This document shows, in pieces, positions 1 through 6,092 of a stretch of DNA of 6,818 bases. Source of the DNA: Dehalococcoidia bacterium (GTDB lineage Bacteria; Chloroflexota; Dehalococcoidia; Plut-88900). How positions within the stretch are numbered: position 1 is the first letter of the stretch; each line of letters begins with the position of its first letter. The notes below the pieces were generated by a model. It was not told the origin of the DNA. It saw only the letters and a program-made list of their open reading frames with translations, and searched no databases. The position numbers and the translations under genes were made by a program. The stretch is from positions 1 through 6,818 of the forward strand of contig JAAXHX010000137.1 of assembly GCA_012270635.1 (NCBI GenBank). The letters run 5' to 3'.

Positions 1-1484
1 TCGGCCAGCTTGACGAAGTCCGGGTTCTTCAACTCGGACCCGATCACCCTGCCGTTGAACATCTCCTGCTGGTCTCGCAGCACGTTCCCGAACGCCCCGT
101 CGTTGAACACGATGGCGATGACGTTGATGCCGTACTGCGCCGCCGTGGCCAGTTCCTGGGAGTTGTAGAGAAATCCGCCGTCTCCGCACGGCGAGACGAC
201 GACCTTGTCCGGCTGGGCCACCTTCGCCCCCAGCGCCGTCGGGTACGCAAACCCGAGGTTCCCCGCATAGGACGACGTGAAGTAGGTCCGCGGCTCGTAC
301 GCCTGGTAGTAGGCCCTGGAGTAGTAGCCCACCTGCGTCATGTCCGGAACCAGGATCCCGTCCTCCGGGATGCACTCCCTTATCGTCCGCACGAATCCCC
401 CCAGGGGCTCGATCTGGTTCGCCGGGTCGTAGCGAAGGCCTCGCAGAGTCTCGCATTCCTCTCTTCGCGACTTGGCGGGCGGCCCCGCCTCCCGGTACCC
501 TTCTAGGATCTTTCGCAGCGCTAGCTTGGCGTCCCCTGCAACCCCCACGGTGTCGGCGTGGTTCCGCCCTATCTCATCCTCGTCGATGTCTATCTGCACC
601 ACCTTCTGCTGTTCCAGCGCCTCTACCCCCGCAAACCTCGTCCCCACCGCCAGTATCACGTCCCGCTCCCAGAAGTACATCCGCAGCGCGTCCCGGGTCT
701 GCCCCGTCGAACGCCCCCTAGTTACCCCTACCGACAGGTAGTGCCTGTCCGATATCGCTCCCTTGCCCTCGGGTGTCGTGATTACCGGCGCCTGCAGGTA
801 TTCCGCAAGCTCCAGCAACTCCTTGCTCCCCCCCGAGGAATGCACCCCTCCCCCCGCCCAGATAATCGGCCTTTCCGACTGCATCAACACCGATACCGCG
901 TCCTCGATTTCATCCCTTGCCGGCTCCGATTCCGTCTTCACCGCGGGGCCGCACAGCTCGATGTTCGCCACCTCCGCCAGCGTCTCCGGCGGAATCTCGA
1001 TCTCCACGGGGCGCGGCCGTCCGTTGCGCAGTTGCCTGAACGCCTCCTGGACCGTTCCGGGCACCTCCCCGGCGTTGAGTATTCTCGCGTTCCACTTCGT
1101 CACGGGGTCGATGACGTCCAACTGGTCGTTGACTTCGTGCAATATCCCCACGTCCCGACCGATGTTCTTCTTGTTTATCTGCCCCGAGATCAGCAGCACC
1201 GGCGAAGAGCACGCGTAGGCGTTTCCCAGCCCCGCCCCCGCGTTCTGAAGCCCGGGCCCCGGGACCACCATCGCCGTCCCTATCCTCCCCCCTGCCCTCG
1301 CGTACCCGTCCGCCATGTAAGTCGTAGCCTGCTCGTGCCGTGCGGTGATGAACCGGATGTCCGGCACGTCGTACAGCGCATCCATCGCGTGGTAGAGCTG
1401 CACCCCCGGCAACCCGAAGATCACCCTCACTCCCTCGTTGTATATCGAGCGGACCAGCGCCTGGCCCCCCGTCATTTCCGTCAT
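1..1484 (-). CDS. Thiamine-diphosphate-dependent enzyme, acetolactate synthase superfamily (partial, C-terminus outside window)
   Basis: The minus-strand frame is open for 494 codons from an ATG at 1484 to the window edge; family members are usually about 540-570 residues, so roughly the last 50-70 are missing. The N-terminal pyrimidine-binding domain carries RHEQ with Glu51, the glutamate that activates the cofactor N1'. A middle domain (about residues 190-330) follows. The C-terminal pyrophosphate-binding domain has GDGGF at 434-438, with an Asn at 461 completing the metal/diphosphate motif, and YAGNLGFAYPTALGA just before it. The start is supported by AGGGG seven bases upstream; a second in-frame ATG is codon 4. 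Family enzymes decarboxylate 2-oxoacids or make and break C-C bonds in the cytoplasm. No ilvN/ilvC-type neighbour is seen, and the gene ends a probable operon with two amidohydrolases and a GcvT-like protein, so a catabolic lyase or decarboxylase role is more likely than branched-chain amino acid synthesis. The substrate is unknown. Confidence 0.93.
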   Translation of the reverse strand, partial: MTEMTGGQALVRSIYNEGVRVIFGLPGVQLYHAMDALYDVPDIRFITARHEQATTYMADGYARAGGRIGTAMVVPGPGLQNAGAGLGNAYACSSPVLLISGQINKKNIGRDVGILHEVNDQLDVIDPVTKWNARILNAGEVPGTVQEAFRQLRNGRPRPVEIEIPPETLAEVANIELCGPAVKTESEPARDEIEDAVSVLMQSERPIIWAGGGVHSSGGSKELLELAEYLQAPVITTPEGKGAISDRHYLSVGVTRGRSTGQTRDALRMYFWERDVILAVGTRFAGVEALEQQKVVQIDIDEDEIGRNHADTVGVAGDAKLALRKILEGYREAGPPAKSRREECETLRGLRYDPANQIEPLGGFVRTIRECIPEDGILVPDMTQVGYYSRAYYQAYEPRTYFTSSYAGNLGFAYPTALGAKVAQPDKVVVSPCGDGGFLYNSQELATAAQYGINVIAIVFNDGAFGNVLRDQQEMFNGRVIGSELKNPDFVKLA

Positions 1485-1544
1485 TCGGTCACCCCTGTTT
1501 GGTCGGTAATTTAATTGATCGGCGCTCCCCCACCACCCTCGCCC

Positions 1545-2690
1545 CTACACCGCCGCCAGGTTGTACAACCTCGCACAGTTTTCCCACAATACCTTCCGCT
1601 TGGTCTCGTCGCTCACCCTGTCGTATTTAAGGAACGACTCCACCGCGTGGGGATAGCTGGAGTCCGTGTGCGGGTAGTCGGTGGACAGCACCACGTTGTC
1701 GTCGCCTATAGCGTCCACCAGGTGGTGCAGCAGTTCCCCATCCGTCTCCGTCGATACGTAACACTGCCTGACAAAGTACTCGCTCGGCTTCAGGTCCAGC
1801 CGTATCTCCTGGCTGTCCCCGTACGTCTCCCACTGGTCGTCCAGCCGATACAGGAGCCACGGGACCCAGGAGCAGTTCCCCTCCAGGAACGCCATCCTGA
1901 GCTGGGGAAATCTGTGCAGCAGCCCGCCCGCGGTCACCGACCCCACCGCCAGCATCAGTGGTATCGGAAAGGAGAAGGCGTGTACCAGTACAAGGTTGTT
2001 CGGGTGGTCCCGGAACCAGTTCCCCGGGTTCCGGGCCGCGTACCCCTGCGATGTATCGTGGAACGTCACCGGCGTATCCATCCCCTGAAGCTCGGCCCAC
2101 AGTCGGTCGCATTCCGGGTCGTGGGCCATGCGGTTGTCCACCACCGTCGGCAGCAGCGTAACCGCCGCCATACCCAGATCCCGGACGCACCTCCCCGCCT
2201 CCCCCACCGCCGACGGAATATCGTTCAGGGCCAGAATCCCGGACCCCTTCAACCGCGCCCCGTCCACCGCCGCAAACTCCGAAAGCCAATCGTTGAAGGC
2301 CCGGCACACTGCGAACGTGTACCCCGGGTCCTGCCCGTCCACCTGGATCGCCATCTGGGCGAACGTGCGGAACAGGATCGCCACGTCGATCCCCTCCACG
2401 TCCATCGCCCGCAGCGTTAGCTCCGGCGTATACCCGTACTCCAGTTCCGCCGCGTACGCCTCCGCTTTCCGGTCGTCCAGGCTCTTGCGGGAGACCATCT
2501 CCTTCTTAGTCCACTCCTCGGAGACCGGGGCGTCGGTCTTCACCACGAAGTCCTTGTGCCCGCTTTCCGGGCGCGCCATCCACACCGGCGCCCGCTCCCG
2601 GTACCTCGGTTCGAGATATCTCTCGTACAGGTCCGGCGGCTCCATCACGTGGAGATCGCTGTCGGCTATCAGAAACCCGCTTCTGGCCAT
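1545..2690 (-). CDS. Amidohydrolase-2 family metal-dependent TIM-barrel protein (AH-A)
   Basis: This 381-residue protein has the ACMSD/amidohydrolase-2 layout. The first strand carries IADSDLHVMEP, with Asp12-x-His14 where the family has H/E-x-H as metal ligands. His211 (PVTFHD) is the third ligand candidate, and Asp338 in STDYPH is the conserved barrel-end Asp. FLEG (Glu270) and the WxPWLLYRLD stretch are also typical. An extra His at 237 (LVLVHAF) lies where related decarboxylases carry a catalytic His. Family members hydrolyse C-N or C-C bonds or non-oxidatively decarboxylate aromatic and unsaturated acids, usually with Zn or Mn, in the cytoplasm; no signal peptide is seen. The ATG has GGGAG seven bases upstream. 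The gene lies 87 bp after the GcvT-like gene and 60 bp before the ThDP enzyme, probably in one operon. It is a diverged paralogue of the gene at 4067-5233. Hydrolase versus decarboxylase cannot be settled from sequence. Confidence 0.93.
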   Translation of the reverse strand: MARSGFLIADSDLHVMEPPDLYERYLEPRYRERAPVWMARPESGHKDFVVKTDAPVSEEWTKKEMVSRKSLDDRKAEAYAAELEYGYTPELTLRAMDVEGIDVAILFRTFAQMAIQVDGQDPGYTFAVCRAFNDWLSEFAAVDGARLKGSGILALNDIPSAVGEAGRCVRDLGMAAVTLLPTVVDNRMAHDPECDRLWAELQGMDTPVTFHDTSQGYAARNPGNWFRDHPNNLVLVHAFSFPIPLMLAVGSVTAGGLLHRFPQLRMAFLEGNCSWVPWLLYRLDDQWETYGDSQEIRLDLKPSEYFVRQCYVSTETDGELLHHLVDAIGDDNVVLSTDYPHTDSSYPHAVESFLKYDRVSDETKRKVLWENCARLYNLAAV

Positions 2691-2697
2691 TCCTAGT

Positions 2698-2752
2698 CTC
2701 CCGGGCGCGGCCCTGAAAGGGAGGCCGTTGTGAGCAACGACCCCCTTCGTTG
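2698..2752 (-). promoter_or_regulatory. Possible leader structure between the GcvT-like gene and AH-A
   Basis: In the minus-strand RNA, a CAACGA segment (2752-2747) can pair with UCGUUG (2740-2735). The same UCGUUG can instead pair with CAACGG (2730-2725; five Watson-Crick pairs plus one U-G wobble). These two hairpins exclude each other. Downstream, CUCCC (2723-2719) can pair with GGGAG (2702-2698), the Shine-Dalgarno of AH-A. This arrangement could tune translation within the operon. All stems are 5-6 bp, so chance pairing is a serious alternative. Confidence 0.25.
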
Positions 2753-2777
2753 GGTTGGGTAATTCGGCGGAGGTTGC

Positions 2778-4007
2778 CTAGCTGGACAGGGCCTGCGACG
2801 GGATGGCCTTCTTCGGGTCCACGAACGGTATTGGCACGATGGTCGCGTCCACGGGCCCGTCCTGCGGCAGCACCGCCTTCAGCCTCGTCCCGTCCGCCGT
2901 CCGGTCTATCGGCATCATCGCCAGGGCTATGTTGCAGTCCAGCCTCGGCGAGAAGAATGCGCTGGTGACGTAGCCCACCTCCTTCTCCCCCGACTCGTCC
3001 TTGACGATGTAGAAGTCTGAGTTGTACCAGGTTATCGGCGTGCCGCCCATCGCCAGCCCCACCATCCTCTGCTTTATCCCTTCCTCCTTGATTTTACGCA
3101 GGGCGTCTTTGCCGATGTAGTCCCCCTTGTTGAAGTCCACCTGCCAGTCCAGGTTCACCTCGAAGGGGTTGGTCTCGATGTCCATGTCCTGCCCGTACGA
3201 AAGGATCGCCGCCTCCAGCCTGCGCACGTGGCTCGGGGCTATTACGTGCAGGTTGAATTCCTCCCCCGCCGCCAGGATCGTGTTCCACATCTCGTCCGCA
3301 TTGTCTAAGGCGTCGTGCAGGTAGATTTCGAAGCCCACCTCCGCCGAAAAGCCCGTCCTGGAGATGTCCACCCGGAGTCCGTTCAGGTCCGTCTGCCAGA
3401 TCGTGTAGTACTTCATGTCCATGATCCCGTCCCCGAACAACTTCCTCATCAGCTGCACCGACTTCGGGCCCTGGATCTGCACCGGCGAGATGTCCACCTC
3501 GTTCAGGTCCACGTTGAACTCGCCCGTGGCGTTCACCCCCTGGCACCACAGCAGCACGTCCGAGTCCGAGATGCTGAACCGGAACTCGTCCTCCGCCGTC
3601 CTGAGCAGCACCGGGTCGTTGATGATCCCGCCCTTCTGGTTGCACAGGATCACGTAGCGCGCCTTGTTCACGGGCAGCTTCTTGTACACGTCCCGCGTGA
3701 TCACCCTGTCCACGAACGCCGCCGCGTCCGGCCCCTTCACCTGGATCTGCCTCTCCACCGCCACGTCCCACATCGTCACGTGCTCGGTGATGTACTCGTA
3801 CTCCTTCATCAGCCCGCCGTCCTCCGGCTTCACGTACGCCCGGGGGTGGTAGGTGTGGTTGTACGTGGCGAAAGCCCAACAGCCGGCCTTTACCGCCAAG
3901 TGCCAGTACGGGCCCTTGCGAAGGCGGGTCGTTATCTTGATCTTCGCATCTACGTTGCCGCTCTGCCTCAGGTTGAGGGGCAGGGCCCGCTTCTTCAATT
4001 GCAGCAT
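2778..4007 (-). CDS. GcvT-fold (DmdA-like) tetrahydrofolate-dependent aminomethyltransferase/demethylase
   Basis: This 409-residue protein resembles glycine-cleavage T-protein homologues. The folate-binding domain spans about residues 45-305 and the C-terminal GCV_T_C barrel about 313-395. Diagnostic stretches are HVTMWDVAVERQI (76-88), GGIIND (126-131, where T-proteins have GG-x-x-D-D), SISDSD (145-150), VQIQGPKS (176-183), RTGFSAEVGFEIYL (217-230, with the pterin-contacting Glu at 227) and a GKDAL near 299. The GGIINDPV and SISDSD segments, together with the YNHTYHP stretch near 49-55, resemble DMSP demethylase (DmdA) and its unnamed relatives more than true GcvT. No gcvH, gcvP or lipoate genes are nearby, which argues against a glycine cleavage role. 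The likely reaction is transfer of a methyl or methylene group from an O-, S- or N-methyl donor to tetrahydrofolate. GGGAGG lies nine bases before the ATG. The gene sits between two amidohydrolase paralogues, with 59 bp upstream and 87 bp downstream. Its substrate is unknown, so no dmdA symbol is given. Confidence 0.92.
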   Translation of the reverse strand: MLQLKKRALPLNLRQSGNVDAKIKITTRLRKGPYWHLAVKAGCWAFATYNHTYHPRAYVKPEDGGLMKEYEYITEHVTMWDVAVERQIQVKGPDAAAFVDRVITRDVYKKLPVNKARYVILCNQKGGIINDPVLLRTAEDEFRFSISDSDVLLWCQGVNATGEFNVDLNEVDISPVQIQGPKSVQLMRKLFGDGIMDMKYYTIWQTDLNGLRVDISRTGFSAEVGFEIYLHDALDNADEMWNTILAAGEEFNLHVIAPSHVRRLEAAILSYGQDMDIETNPFEVNLDWQVDFNKGDYIGKDALRKIKEEGIKQRMVGLAMGGTPITWYNSDFYIVKDESGEKEVGYVTSAFFSPRLDCNIALAMMPIDRTADGTRLKAVLPQDGPVDATIVPIPFVDPKKAIPSQALSS

Positions 4008-4066
4008 ATAACCTGTCCTCCCGGTCTCAGTGGACCGCGGTATGTCCGGCCTTCCGGCGCCGGCCC

Positions 4067-5233
4067 TCAGTTAAGGAACCCGTACAGCTTCCCGGCGTTT
4101 TCGTATATCAGCTTGTGTCTCATCCCTGCGTCCAGCTTTCCCAGGTTGCGCTCTATCGTTTCCATCGAGTCTGGCCACACACTGTCCGCGTGGGGATAGT
4201 CCGACCCCCAAAGCACGTTCTCCGTGCCCACCGCCTCGATTACCTCCGCGCTCAGCGGCTCGTCCTGGAACGTCGAGTATCCGTGCTTCTTCCACAGCTC
4301 GCTGGGCATCCCGCTCAACCCCAGTTGGAAGAGCCGGTCTTCATACTCCACGTCGATCCGGTGCAGCACGTACGGCAGCCACCCGATCCCGCACTCGCCC
4401 AGCACGAACTTGAAGTTCGGGTACGCATCGCACGCCCCCGACAGCAGCACGCTCGTCATGAACTCAGGCCCCGAGAGCTGGAACAGCGTGTACATCAACC
4501 CCAGAGAGATCGTCTCGTACCGCTCGTCCCCCTCGGATTCCGGCTGCCGGTAGTTCAACCCGACGGTGTGGAAGGAGATGGGCATGTTGCATTCGCCCGC
4601 CGTCTCCCACAGCTCGTTCCACTCCTCCTGGTAGATCGGCGACGACGCGCTGGACACGTTCATTTCCGCGCCCCTCAGCCCGAGGTTGGCCGCCTTCCTA
4701 AGCTGCTCCGCCGCCGTGGCCGGGCTGTGGCTCGATATGCACGCCAGGGCCGCCAGCCTATTGGGGCTGACCTTGCAAAACTCGGAGACCCACTCGTTGT
4801 ATATGTCATACACGCAGGTCAGGGCCTCCGGGCTTGCCAGCCCTCCTTCGGCGTCGGAGAAGCCCGTCGACACCCCCAGGATGCCGTATATCACCTCCGC
4901 CTGGATCCCGTCCGCGTCCTGGTCCCTGAGCCTCAGTTCCGGGGTGCTGGGATGGAACCGCCCCGCATCGGCATCGGAGAAGAACCCCATCTCCTCCATC
5001 CGGTCGAGTCGCTTGGACTTGCCCGGCTGGTAGGGCTCGTAGGAGCCCGTCAGGGCCCCCGCCGCCACGAACCCGAAGCTCGCGTCTTCCGCTTTCCAGA
5101 CCCGACCCTCGTCGGTCTCCACCACCCTCGGCATCTTGTCCTTCAGACCGGCCGGAGCCCGGGACACGAAAAGGTCTTCCGGTAGCCACACTATGTCCAT
5201 GTGCGTATCCGCAGAGATAACCGTCTGTTCCAC
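4067..5233 (-). CDS. Amidohydrolase-2 family metal-dependent TIM-barrel protein (AH-B)
   Basis: This 388-residue protein is a paralogue of the gene at 1545-2690. Both share the motif order: strand-1 SADTH (Asp9-x-His11), the YNEWVSEF stretch near 145-152, PISFH (His222), FVLGE (Glu280), GWLPYVLHRID, and WGSDYPHADS with Asp345. The end IYENAGKLYGF matches the paralogue's WENCARLYNL. It lacks a His at the position equivalent to His237 of the paralogue; an ungapped alignment puts Met247 there, so the chemistry may differ. The start codon is GTG at 5233, preceded by the very G-rich Shine-Dalgarno at 5242-5251. It is the first gene of the probable four-gene operon, 303 bp after the VOC gene and 59 bp before the GcvT-like gene. 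A cytoplasmic metal-dependent hydrolase or non-oxidative decarboxylase is inferred. No signal peptide or membrane segment is seen. Confidence 0.93.
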   Translation of the reverse strand: MEQTVISADTHMDIVWLPEDLFVSRAPAGLKDKMPRVVETDEGRVWKAEDASFGFVAAGALTGSYEPYQPGKSKRLDRMEEMGFFSDADAGRFHPSTPELRLRDQDADGIQAEVIYGILGVSTGFSDAEGGLASPEALTCVYDIYNEWVSEFCKVSPNRLAALACISSHSPATAAEQLRKAANLGLRGAEMNVSSASSPIYQEEWNELWETAGECNMPISFHTVGLNYRQPESEGDERYETISLGLMYTLFQLSGPEFMTSVLLSGACDAYPNFKFVLGECGIGWLPYVLHRIDVEYEDRLFQLGLSGMPSELWKKHGYSTFQDEPLSAEVIEAVGTENVLWGSDYPHADSVWPDSMETIERNLGKLDAGMRHKLIYENAGKLYGFLN

Positions 5234-5241
5234 GACTATGT

Positions 5242-5251
5242 CCCCCTCTCC
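5242..5251 (-). promoter_or_regulatory. Strong ribosome binding site fixing the GTG start of AH-B
   Basis: The minus strand reads GGAGAGGGGG, eight bases before GTG at 5233. It contains both GGAG and GAGG matches to the 16S anti-Shine-Dalgarno. No in-frame ATG with a comparable site lies nearby, so the GTG start is preferred. Confidence 0.75.
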
Positions 5252-5322
5252 ATTGGAGGTCGGTGTTCAACTGTCCCAGGACCCTGGCTATGCCGCACGC
5301 AGGCCGAAATTCCCCGCCCCGC

Positions 5323-5335
5323 GCCGATAGTCGGC
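5323..5335. promoter_or_regulatory. Small dyad at the predicted transcription start
   Basis: GCCGA and TCGGC form a perfect 5-bp inverted repeat around TAG. It begins three bases downstream of the candidate -10 box and overlaps the predicted start site. It could be an operator half-site pair or a 5'-end RNA hairpin. Dyads this short are common by chance in GC-rich DNA. Confidence 0.2.
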
Positions 5336-5337
5336 AT

Positions 5338-5366
5338 ATTGTATTCCCAACTCTCCATTATGAAAA
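5338..5366 (-). promoter_or_regulatory. Candidate sigma70-type promoter for the AH-B / GcvT-like / AH-A / ThDP operon
   Basis: On the minus strand, TTTTCA (5366-5361; four of six matches to TTGACA) is followed by exactly 17 bases and TACAAT (5343-5338; five of six matches to TATAAT). Transcription would start near 5331, giving a leader of about 100 nt before the GTG start of AH-B. The stretch is locally AT-rich inside a GC-rich region, as expected for a promoter. The call rests on hexamer matching alone, and short matches occur by chance. Confidence 0.38.
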
Positions 5367-5443
5367 TACCCAAATCAACCCCTCTCCCACCCCATTCCCA
5401 AAATCCTCCCCACCCCTTCCCTGCATCATCCCACCCTCCACCC
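5363..5443 (-). other. G-run-rich polypurine-like tract with G-quadruplex potential
   Basis: On the plus strand, 81 bases contain a single G (5423). On the minus strand there are ten runs of three or four G: 5379-5382, 5386-5388, 5390-5393, 5397-5399, 5408-5411, 5413-5416, 5419-5421, 5430-5432, 5434-5436 and 5441-5443. The first four have loops of 3, 1 and 3 bases, which satisfies the usual quadruplex rule. The tract lies immediately upstream of the candidate promoter. A regulatory role is speculative. Confidence 0.55.
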
Positions 5444-5533
5444 GTCATTCCGGCCCCCGAGCCGGAATCCATCCCCCGATGCGGGGTCGCTCACCCTGAG
5501 GCCCTCGAAGGGTCGAGCGGGGGCGGAGCGCCA
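5443..5533. repeat. Two-hairpin dispersed repeat, copy 1
   Basis: This 91-bp unit begins CGTCATTCC and ends CGCCA. Hairpin A (5447-5468) has an 8-bp perfect stem, ATTCCGGC/GCCGGAAT, around the loop CCCCGA. Hairpin B (5488-5519) pairs CGCTCACCCT with AGGGT-(C)-GAGCG, ten pairs with one bulged base, with an inner GAG/CTC pairing. Positions 5488-5523 are identical to 6137-6172. The unit starts 3 bp past the VOC stop codon and resembles REP/MITE-type non-coding elements. No transposase is associated. Confidence 0.8.
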
Positions 5534-5536
5534 CCC

Positions 5537-6010
5537 TCAAACCACCGTGGCCCCCGGAGGCGCCGCGTCCCGCTCTATCAGCTCCAACAGGTTGCCGTCC
5601 GGGTCATACAGGTAGCACACCTTCCGGGCCCACGGGTACACCGCGTCGGGGCGCAGGGCCGGCGGGTTCACGAACTCCATCCCTCGCTCCGACAGGTCCT
5701 CATAGAACGCATCCACGTCGTCGACTATTATCCCCAGGTGCGCGGTTCCCACCCTGTTCCTCGCCGGCGCCGCTCCCTCCACCACCGGCGGTTCCAGGAA
5801 CTGCACCAGTTCGACGGCATGCCTCATGTCGTTCCCCAGGTAGACCACGTGCACCCGAGCGTTTTCGAAGCCCGTCAGCTGGCTCACCAGGTCCCCTTCC
5901 AACACCATGTTCCTCTGCTCCGACAGGCCCAGCACGTCCCGGTAGAACCTCAGTGCCCGCTCCATGTCCGACACCACGAACCCCGTATGATTCATCCACT
6001 CAACTCTCAC
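5537..6010 (-). CDS. VOC (glyoxalase/bleomycin-resistance/dioxygenase) family protein
   Basis: This 157-residue protein is the size of a single-chain VOC protein with two beta-alpha-beta-beta-beta repeats. The first repeat begins MNHTGFVVSDMERALRFYRDVLGL and the second TAHLGIIVDDVDAFYEDL. The four metal-ligand positions are occupied by His8, Glu67, His91 and Glu143, so a metal centre is likely intact. DPDGNLLELIE near the C-terminus is the usual final strand. The family includes glyoxalase I, methylmalonyl-CoA epimerase, extradiol dioxygenases and fosfomycin-resistance proteins. The H/E/H/E set fits a glyoxalase- or epimerase-like lyase or isomerase, but the reaction cannot be assigned. The start is GTG, with GGGAG eight bases upstream; an internal ATG at codon 6 is an alternative. 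The gene lies alone between two copies of a two-hairpin repeat, one 3 bp past its stop codon and one about 80 bp upstream of its start. Confidence 0.92.
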   Translation of the reverse strand: MRVEWMNHTGFVVSDMERALRFYRDVLGLSEQRNMVLEGDLVSQLTGFENARVHVVYLGNDMRHAVELVQFLEPPVVEGAAPARNRVGTAHLGIIVDDVDAFYEDLSERGMEFVNPPALRPDAVYPWARKVCYLYDPDGNLLELIERDAAPPGATVV

Positions 6011-6018
6011 CTGTCAAT

Positions 6019-6023
6019 CTCCC
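6019..6023 (-). promoter_or_regulatory. Ribosome binding site supporting the GTG start of the VOC gene
   Basis: GGGAG on the minus strand ends eight bases before the GTG at 6010. The alternative ATG at codon 6 would have to use a weaker AGGTGA overlapping the GTG. The spacing favours GTG, and either start leaves metal ligand His8 intact. Confidence 0.6.
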
Positions 6024-6063
6024 TGATGCCTTTGCTTAACCATAATCTCATTCCACATTTGTC

Positions 6064-6092
6064 CGTCATTCTCGTACCCCCGTATTTGTACG
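6064..6092. repeat. Degenerate partial copy of hairpin A next to copy 2
   Basis: CGTCATTC at 6064-6071 repeats the first eight bases of copy 2, 27 bp away. It is followed by CGTAC (6073-6077), a loop starting CCCCG, and GTACG (6088-6092), which can form a 5-bp stem. The layout echoes hairpin A and suggests a decayed or nested partial unit. It is short enough to be partly coincidental. Confidence 0.35.

Larger units (their letters stand above)
5234..5536. other. 303-bp intergenic region between VOC gene and AH-B
   Basis: No plausible gene was seen on either strand. In minus-strand order it holds a copy of the two-hairpin repeat (5443-5533), a tract almost free of G on the plus strand (5363-5443), a candidate promoter (5338-5366), a small dyad (5323-5335), and the leader with the Shine-Dalgarno of AH-B. 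No hairpin followed by a T-run was seen, so no rho-independent terminator can be called for the VOC gene. Confidence 0.7.

Noticed and set aside
558..2420. Long open frames on the plus strand opposite the ThDP and AH-A genes
   Set aside because: They translate to low-complexity Arg/Pro/His/Val-rich sequence with no family motifs, and they mirror strongly coding minus-strand frames. They are antisense shadows of GC-rich codons.
4054..4063. CCGGCGCCGG palindrome between AH-B and the GcvT-like gene as an operator
   Set aside because: It is a 10-bp self-complementary sequence made only of G and C in GC-rich DNA, with no second site or promoter nearby. Chance is sufficient.
3315..5185. Long plus-strand frames opposite the GcvT-like gene and AH-B
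   Set aside because: They have the same shadow composition (His/Arg/Leu/Pro rich) and no recognisable domain, while the minus strand carries full family motifs over the same bases.
5488..5519. Hairpin B as a rho-independent terminator for the VOC gene
   Set aside because: The stem is GC-rich, but neither strand has a run of T after it. It may still influence RNA stability.
6024..6090. Promoter for the VOC gene
   Set aside because: The region is somewhat AT-rich, but no pair of hexamers with acceptable matches and 16-18 bp spacing was found on the minus strand.
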